A program made the translations under genes and the position numbers. The notes below the pieces were generated by a model that saw only the letters and a program-made list of their open reading frames with translations, was not told where the DNA came from and did no database searches. Of a stretch of 60,028 nt of DNA, positions 55,720-60,028 are shown piece by piece. Every line of letters begins with the position of its first letter. The stretch's first letter is position 1. The DNA comes from JBDRCU01 sp043821485 (GTDB lineage Bacteria > Patescibacteriota > Minisyncoccia > 2-02-FULL-40-12 > IGHO2-01-FULL-4-A): contig JBDRCU010000038.1 in assembly GCA_043821485.1 (NCBI GenBank), positions 1 to 60,028 on the forward strand, written 5' to 3'.

Positions 55720-56948
55720 GTCATTTTCAAATACCTCCTTTTCCTTAGCTTCTTTGGCATAAAATCTTGTTCTGCTTCTTTTTTATCCTTGTATCTCGGC
55801 GTATATTTATAGTCCTTCCCAAAGCCTAAATTCTTCATTAACTTTGTTGGCGCATTACGTAAATGTAATGGCACGGGTTCATTCGGCAATTCGCGTACAT
55901 CTTTCTTTACTTTTTCATAAGCTTGGTATAGAGCATTGCTTTTCTTTGATTTAGCCATATATACAACTGCTTGAGCAAGAGCTGTGTCGCATTCAGGCAT
56001 TCCGATAAAATGGCAGGCTTCATATGCTGATATTGCTTGCGGTAGTGCAAACGAATTAGCGATTCCGATATCTTCTGATGCAAATCTGACAAGACGCCGT
56101 GCTATGTATAAAGGGTCTTCACCGGCTTCAAGCATTCTTCCTAACCAATAGAGTGACGCATCTGTATTTCCCCCGCGCATACTCTTATGAAGTGCTGAAA
56201 TAATATTGTAATGCTCGTCCCCTGCCCGATCATAAAGAAGATGCGTACGTTGCAAAGATTCAGAAATCATCTTCTCATCAATTTTTAATTGTTTACCACG
56301 GCTACCCTTACTAGTATTCACTGCAAGTTCAAGAGCATTGAGTGCTACACGTGAATCCCCTGCAGACATACTCGCAAGATATTTAATTGTTTTAGCACTA
56401 ATATCTATTTTGCTATTTCCCAGTCCACGTTTCTTATCTGCCAATGCTCGTTTAATGATTGTTTCAATTTCTTTTGTATCAAGAAGGTTCAATACAAAAA
56501 CGCGAGATCGTGAAAGCAAAGCTGAATTAATTTCAAAGCTTGGATTTTCTGTTGTTGCTCCTATAAATGTAACAATGCCTTTTTCTACATGAGGCAATAG
56601 TCTATCTTGTTGTGCTTTATTAAAACGATGAATCTCATCAATAAAAATGATTGTCTTAGTACCCAAACGTAAATCAATAATTGCACGTTCAACTGTTCTT
56701 TTAATGTCTGCTACTCCGCCAGTTGCCCCGCTAAGCCGTACGAAGTTAGAATCAGTCGTATTGGCTATAATATGGGCAAGAGTAGTCTTGCCGGACCCCG
56801 GAGGACCCCAAAACACTATAGATGGGATAGACCCCCCCTCAATTGCACGACGAAGTATTTTGCCCCTGCTAATGATATGTTCCTGGCCGACAAATTCACC
56901 CAAATTAACGGGCCTCATCCTATCAGCAAGCGGTTGAGAATTATCCAT
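55716..56948 (-). CDS. rarA: Replication-associated recombination protein RarA (MgsA)
   Basis: 410 aa AAA+ ATPase. Walker A FWGPPGSGKTTLAHII, Walker B IIFIDEIHRFNKAQQD, sensor 1 GATTENPSFEINSALLSR; the C-terminal RarA domain includes MRGGNTDASLYWLGRMLEAG and DPLYIARRLVRFASEDIGIA. It acts at stalled forks, interacting with SSB in other bacteria. It follows the antiporter gene by 4 nt on the minus strand. Confidence 0.96.
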   Translation of the reverse strand: MDNSQPLADRMRPVNLGEFVGQEHIISRGKILRRAIEGGSIPSIVFWGPPGSGKTTLAHIIANTTDSNFVRLSGATGGVADIKRTVERAIIDLRLGTKTIIFIDEIHRFNKAQQDRLLPHVEKGIVTFIGATTENPSFEINSALLSRSRVFVLNLLDTKEIETIIKRALADKKRGLGNSKIDISAKTIKYLASMSAGDSRVALNALELAVNTSKGSRGKQLKIDEKMISESLQRTHLLYDRAGDEHYNIISALHKSMRGGNTDASLYWLGRMLEAGEDPLYIARRLVRFASEDIGIANSFALPQAISAYEACHFIGMPECDTALAQAVVYMAKSKKSNALYQAYEKVKKDVRELPNEPVPLHLRNAPTKLMKNLGFGKDYKYTPRYKDKKEAEQDFMPKKLRKRRYLKMT

Positions 56949-56952
56949 TAAC

Positions 56953-58626
56953 TTACACTACCTTATTTTTGATAATTTCCAAGTCGTGGGCTTTGAGTTC
57001 TTTCAAAAATCCAAGACCTGGGTCTTCTTCTATGCCCCTACCCAGATAATGCCCTGCTGTAAGCATAGGAAATATGACATAATGCGCTCCTGCTTTGTAT
57101 AGCAGTTTAGTATCTCGCGAAGTGTTTGCTCGTACAATAATTCTCTGTCCCTTTTTCTTATATTTCTTTGCCTGCTCAAGCAAAAGCATATTATCGTCAA
57201 AAGTCTTACTGGTTGATATTATAAGCTTGGCTCTTTCAAAGCCTGCTTTCTCGCGTATTTCCTCATCTGAAATATCCCCGAGCATTGCAGTACGGCCCTC
57301 ACTCTGGAGCTTGCGCACAACATCGGGGTCATAATCAATAATCAATAACTTTTCTTTAGGTACATGGAATACAATACTTTCACCAGTACGATTTGCGCCA
57401 ATAAGAATAATCGGCATATTAAAACTATCGTCTATGAATTCAATTTCTTTAATATTTTTACGTTCAAACATTCCGAGAAATTTTGACATTTTTCTTGCGA
57501 TAGGGTCTCCATACATTATCAAATACGTAGACAAAGTAATTGTAATTATTCCCACAGCAGTGATGAGTCCTACTATTGGTTCGTCAATATGTCCGATACG
57601 AAGCCCCATCCATGCAAGCACAAGACTGAATTCTGAAATTTGCGCAACAGTAACTCCAGCCATAAAACTAGTCCGTTTCCTATAGCCCATAGTGCCCATA
57701 AGAATGAGGACTATTAATGGATTACCCAAAAGTACGAAAAGCGAGAATACAATTATTGGCAAAGATAATCCTGAAAAATCAAAGATCACAAGCGAAGATC
57801 CGAGAATTACAAAGAAAATCAATAAAAAGAAATCCTGCAGAGATTTAATTCTTCCTGCAATCTGAAAGTTTTCAGATGAATTCGCTAATGCAAGTCCTGC
57901 AAGAAATCCGCCGATCTCAATAGAGAATCCCAGCTTCACTGAAAGGGAAGCAAATATGAAAAGCCATGCAATACTTGTTATAAAGAGTAATTCCTGCGAT
58001 CGCGCAACACGATCAAATATTGGCGGAAACACCGTACGTCCAAGCCACAAGACTGCAGCGAATAATCCGATGCCTTTAATGACGGTAATCAATACATCCC
58101 ATATAACTATACCTTCTCCGGCATCAATGCCTGCTAATATGATAAGTAAGAGTATTGCAACAATATCCTGAACAAGCATGAATCCAATACTAATCTTGCC
58201 ATAAAGGCTATTCATGTCGCGTTTCTCCGAAAGCAATTTGATAATAATGATTGTGCTTGAAAATGTCAGCGTGATTCCGATATATGCGCTTGTTAAAGAA
58301 CTGAAACCGAATGCAGAAGCAATCAAATAGCCTATGCCAAATGTAAATACAATCTGGCCCAATCCGACAATAATGGCGGTCTTACCCACCATACGAAGAG
58401 ATGAGTAGTTAATCTCAAGGCCAACCAGAAACAACAAAAACATTATTCCCAGATTTGAAAATATGTGAAAACTTTCAATTTCAGCAACATTAAAAACTCC
58501 AAAAAGAGCAATCACTGCTCCTGTTATTAAATAAGCCAGTATAACTGGCTGTTTAAGAAGCCTTGCAATAATGCCCAGTACGGATGCTATCGAAAAAATT
58601 ATTGCAAGTTCAAAGATTCCTGTCAT
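56953..58626 (-). CDS. KefB-type cation/proton antiporter with RCK_N domain
   Basis: 557 aa. Twelve to thirteen hydrophobic segments (CPA2 fold, residues 1-380) with ALANSSENFQ and the polar motif near GLEINYSSL. Then a cytoplasmic TrkA-N Rossmann domain (about 405-525: MPIILIGANRTGESIVFHVP, LLIIDYDPDVVRKLQSEG). Likely K+ or Na+/H+ exchange, gated by nucleotide. TATAAT lies exactly 6 nt before the ATG (leaderless). It leads rarA in a two-gene unit. Confidence 0.92.
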   Translation of the reverse strand: MTGIFELAIIFSIASVLGIIARLLKQPVILAYLITGAVIALFGVFNVAEIESFHIFSNLGIMFLLFLVGLEINYSSLRMVGKTAIIVGLGQIVFTFGIGYLIASAFGFSSLTSAYIGITLTFSSTIIIIKLLSEKRDMNSLYGKISIGFMLVQDIVAILLLIILAGIDAGEGIVIWDVLITVIKGIGLFAAVLWLGRTVFPPIFDRVARSQELLFITSIAWLFIFASLSVKLGFSIEIGGFLAGLALANSSENFQIAGRIKSLQDFFLLIFFVILGSSLVIFDFSGLSLPIIVFSLFVLLGNPLIVLILMGTMGYRKRTSFMAGVTVAQISEFSLVLAWMGLRIGHIDEPIVGLITAVGIITITLSTYLIMYGDPIARKMSKFLGMFERKNIKEIEFIDDSFNMPIILIGANRTGESIVFHVPKEKLLIIDYDPDVVRKLQSEGRTAMLGDISDEEIREKAGFERAKLIISTSKTFDDNMLLLEQAKKYKKKGQRIIVRANTSRDTKLLYKAGAHYVIFPMLTAGHYLGRGIEEDPGLGFLKELKAHDLEIIKNKVV

Positions 58627-58652
58627 TACCTAATTATATTACATCTTGCGCT

Positions 58653-60028
58653 TTACTTAAATGTCTCAAGCAATTTTACCAACAGTTTCACCGGAGATCC
58701 TGACGCTCCTTTTGCAAGATACTGGCCTTCGATAGTTGTCATTGTCGGCGCTATATCCAGATGTACCCATGGATAATTTTTTGCAAATTGATAAAGAAAC
58801 ATAGCAGCTGTTATTGCACCAGCAAAACTCGGAATTTTGCCAAGATTTGCCCAATCTCCAAATGTTCCTTTTATATCTTCTTCGTATTCTTCCCACAATG
58901 GCAGAGGCCACATATAGTCTCCTGTTTCTTCTCCTAAATCACGCATCTTCTTTTCTATTTTCTCATCTTTTGTAAAAATAGCCATGGCTTTTTGCCCAAG
59001 CCCTGCAATAGCTGCCCCTGTTAAAGTTGCTATATCAATTACCAACTTAGGCTTGTACTTCTCTGCATATGTTAAAGCATCAGCAAGGATTATTCTACCT
59101 TCTGCGTCAGTATTAATAACTTCTATTGTCTGCCCTGACATACTTCTCAAAACATCTGAGGGCTTATAGCTTGAGCCTGAAGGCATATTTTCTACTGCGG
59201 GCACAAGACCTATTACATTCTTTTTGATCTTCAATAACGAAGCAGTAATAACTGTATGTATAACAGCGGCACCACCTGCCATATCCATATGCATTTCATT
59301 CAAAAGTCCACCTTGCGACGGCTTGAGATTTATCCCGCCTGTATCGTATGTCACGCCCTTGCCAACTAGTAAAATAGGCTTCTCTGTTTTCTTAGTTCCA
59401 TAATATTCAAGGATTATAAATCTTGGTTCATTCTTTGATCCTTGTCCTACGCCAAGCACTCCTCCCATTTTAAGAATCTTCATATCATCCACATCCAAAG
59501 CTTTAACATTGACCTTAGTTCCTTTTGATACAAGCTTTGCTTCTTCTGTAAGAATCTCTGGGGTCATATCTCCCGCAGGCATATTTGCAAGATCACGACA
59601 ATTATTAACTTCAACACCTATTATCTGTCCTTTCTTAAATGCTTTAGCAATCAAATCATTAGTATTCATCACAATAAGATCTTCTATAAAATCCCATCCT
59701 TCCTTCGGCTCTTTCTTAAAATTAACAAATTCATAATTTGCCATTGTCATATTCGCTCCAATCAACTCACCCAAATCAGCATCTTTAATTTTTAAATGTT
59801 TAAATTTAAAATCTTTAAAATCAATTCCAATATTCTTCAATCTATATTTGCGTGCTTCTGCGATCACTCTACGTACAACCAAAAACGATTTTCTTTGTGT
59901 AATATCTTTGAATTTGCCGATGCCAATAATGAGTGTCTTTTGTTTACCCTTAACTTCAAAATATGCTGTCTTTTCTTCTGACAGCTTAACAAGAGTAAAT
60001 CCTTCATCTAATTTATTCTTAAATACAA
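58653..60028 (-). CDS. pepA: Leucyl aminopeptidase (M17), runs off the window end
   Basis: At least 458 residues; the reading frame stays open to base 60028 (VFKNKLDEGFTLVKLSEEKT at the window edge), so the true start is outside. Two-metal catalytic core: GKGVTYDTGGINLKPSQGG, MDMAGGAAVIHT, and the M17 signature NTDAEGRIILADALTYAEKY. The C-terminus is complete (GASGSPVKLLVKLLETFK). It removes N-terminal residues from peptides; hexameric in other bacteria. Confidence 0.95.
   Translation of the reverse strand, partial: VFKNKLDEGFTLVKLSEEKTAYFEVKGKQKTLIIGIGKFKDITQRKSFLVVRRVIAEARKYRLKNIGIDFKDFKFKHLKIKDADLGELIGANMTMANYEFVNFKKEPKEGWDFIEDLIVMNTNDLIAKAFKKGQIIGVEVNNCRDLANMPAGDMTPEILTEEAKLVSKGTKVNVKALDVDDMKILKMGGVLGVGQGSKNEPRFIILEYYGTKKTEKPILLVGKGVTYDTGGINLKPSQGGLLNEMHMDMAGGAAVIHTVITASLLKIKKNVIGLVPAVENMPSGSSYKPSDVLRSMSGQTIEVINTDAEGRIILADALTYAEKYKPKLVIDIATLTGAAIAGLGQKAMAIFTKDEKIEKKMRDLGEETGDYMWPLPLWEEYEEDIKGTFGDWANLGKIPSFAGAITAAMFLYQFAKNYPWVHLDIAPTMTTIEGQYLAKGASGSPVKLLVKLLETFK

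Overview
The window looks like a stretch of a small, AT-rich bacterial genome of the Candidate Phyla Radiation (Patescibacteria), most likely Parcubacteria-like. I infer this from four things: short versions of universal proteins (AlaRS without a C-terminal domain, an RNA polymerase alpha subunit that ends after its N-terminal domain, L13 of 113 aa); many membrane-anchored proteins with Thr/Pro 'TPTP' linkers; a sortase beside an LPETG protein; and a very uniform gene-start style with no Shine-Dalgarno (SD) site. No rRNA operon, CRISPR array, transposase or integrase was seen.

Layout. 0-6.2 kb: the 5' part of priA, then gltX and an M23 murein hydrolase, with several small orphan genes between them. 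6.2-12.4 kb: a PD-(D/E)XK nuclease, L27, L9, a C-terminal processing protease, a glycosyltransferase and two membrane/secreted proteins. 12.4-19.3 kb: one minus-strand glycan cluster (LCP ligase, GT2, O-antigen ligase-like, GT4, GT2, GT4). 20-25 kb: mreB and the alpha operon (infA-rpmJ-rpsM-rpsK-rpsD-rpoA-rplQ-rplM-rpsI). 25-37 kb: large surface proteins, a CAP protein, sortase and its LPETG substrate, alaS, a sugar nucleotidyltransferase, two matrixin-like proteases, typA and a candidate structured ncRNA. 37.2-43.1 kb: an accessory array of small genes separated by two repeat families, ending at a tRNA-His/Arg/Pro cluster. 43.5-54.6 kb: cupredoxin, tRNA-Gly, HU, RNase Y, gpmI, mnmA, secreted Cys-rich protein, two lytic transglycosylases and murJ. 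54.6-55.7 kb: a GC-rich island with a candidate ncRNA and two small genes. 55.7-60.0 kb: rarA, a KefB-like antiporter and pepA (runs off the end).

Two gene-start styles coexist. Most recognisable genes have a -10 box (often extended, TGnTATAAT-like) 6-8 nt before the ATG and no SD, so their mRNAs should be leaderless (gltX, L27, mreB, murJ, gpmI, hicB, the CAP gene, the LPETG gene, the antiporter and others). A second set of small orphan genes at about 0.5-1.4, 4.1-6.1, 19.4-20.0 and 54.6-55.7 kb is richer in G+C and mostly has -35/-10 boxes about 17 nt apart, a strong SD and hairpin terminators. Three of them also have a perfect palindrome near the transcription start.

The most novel feature is the array at 38.1-43.1 kb. 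A 31-nt repeat (R1, four copies) and a divergent promoter plus 33-35-codon mini-gene (R2, three copies and one promoter-only copy) recur around unrelated cargo. The layout R1 / small membrane protein (-) / bidirectional promoter / mini-ORF (+) / second gene (-) occurs three times. A HicBA toxin-antitoxin pair sits between two R1 copies. The array abuts the 3' flank of tRNA-His, and that flank (R3) is itself duplicated within it.
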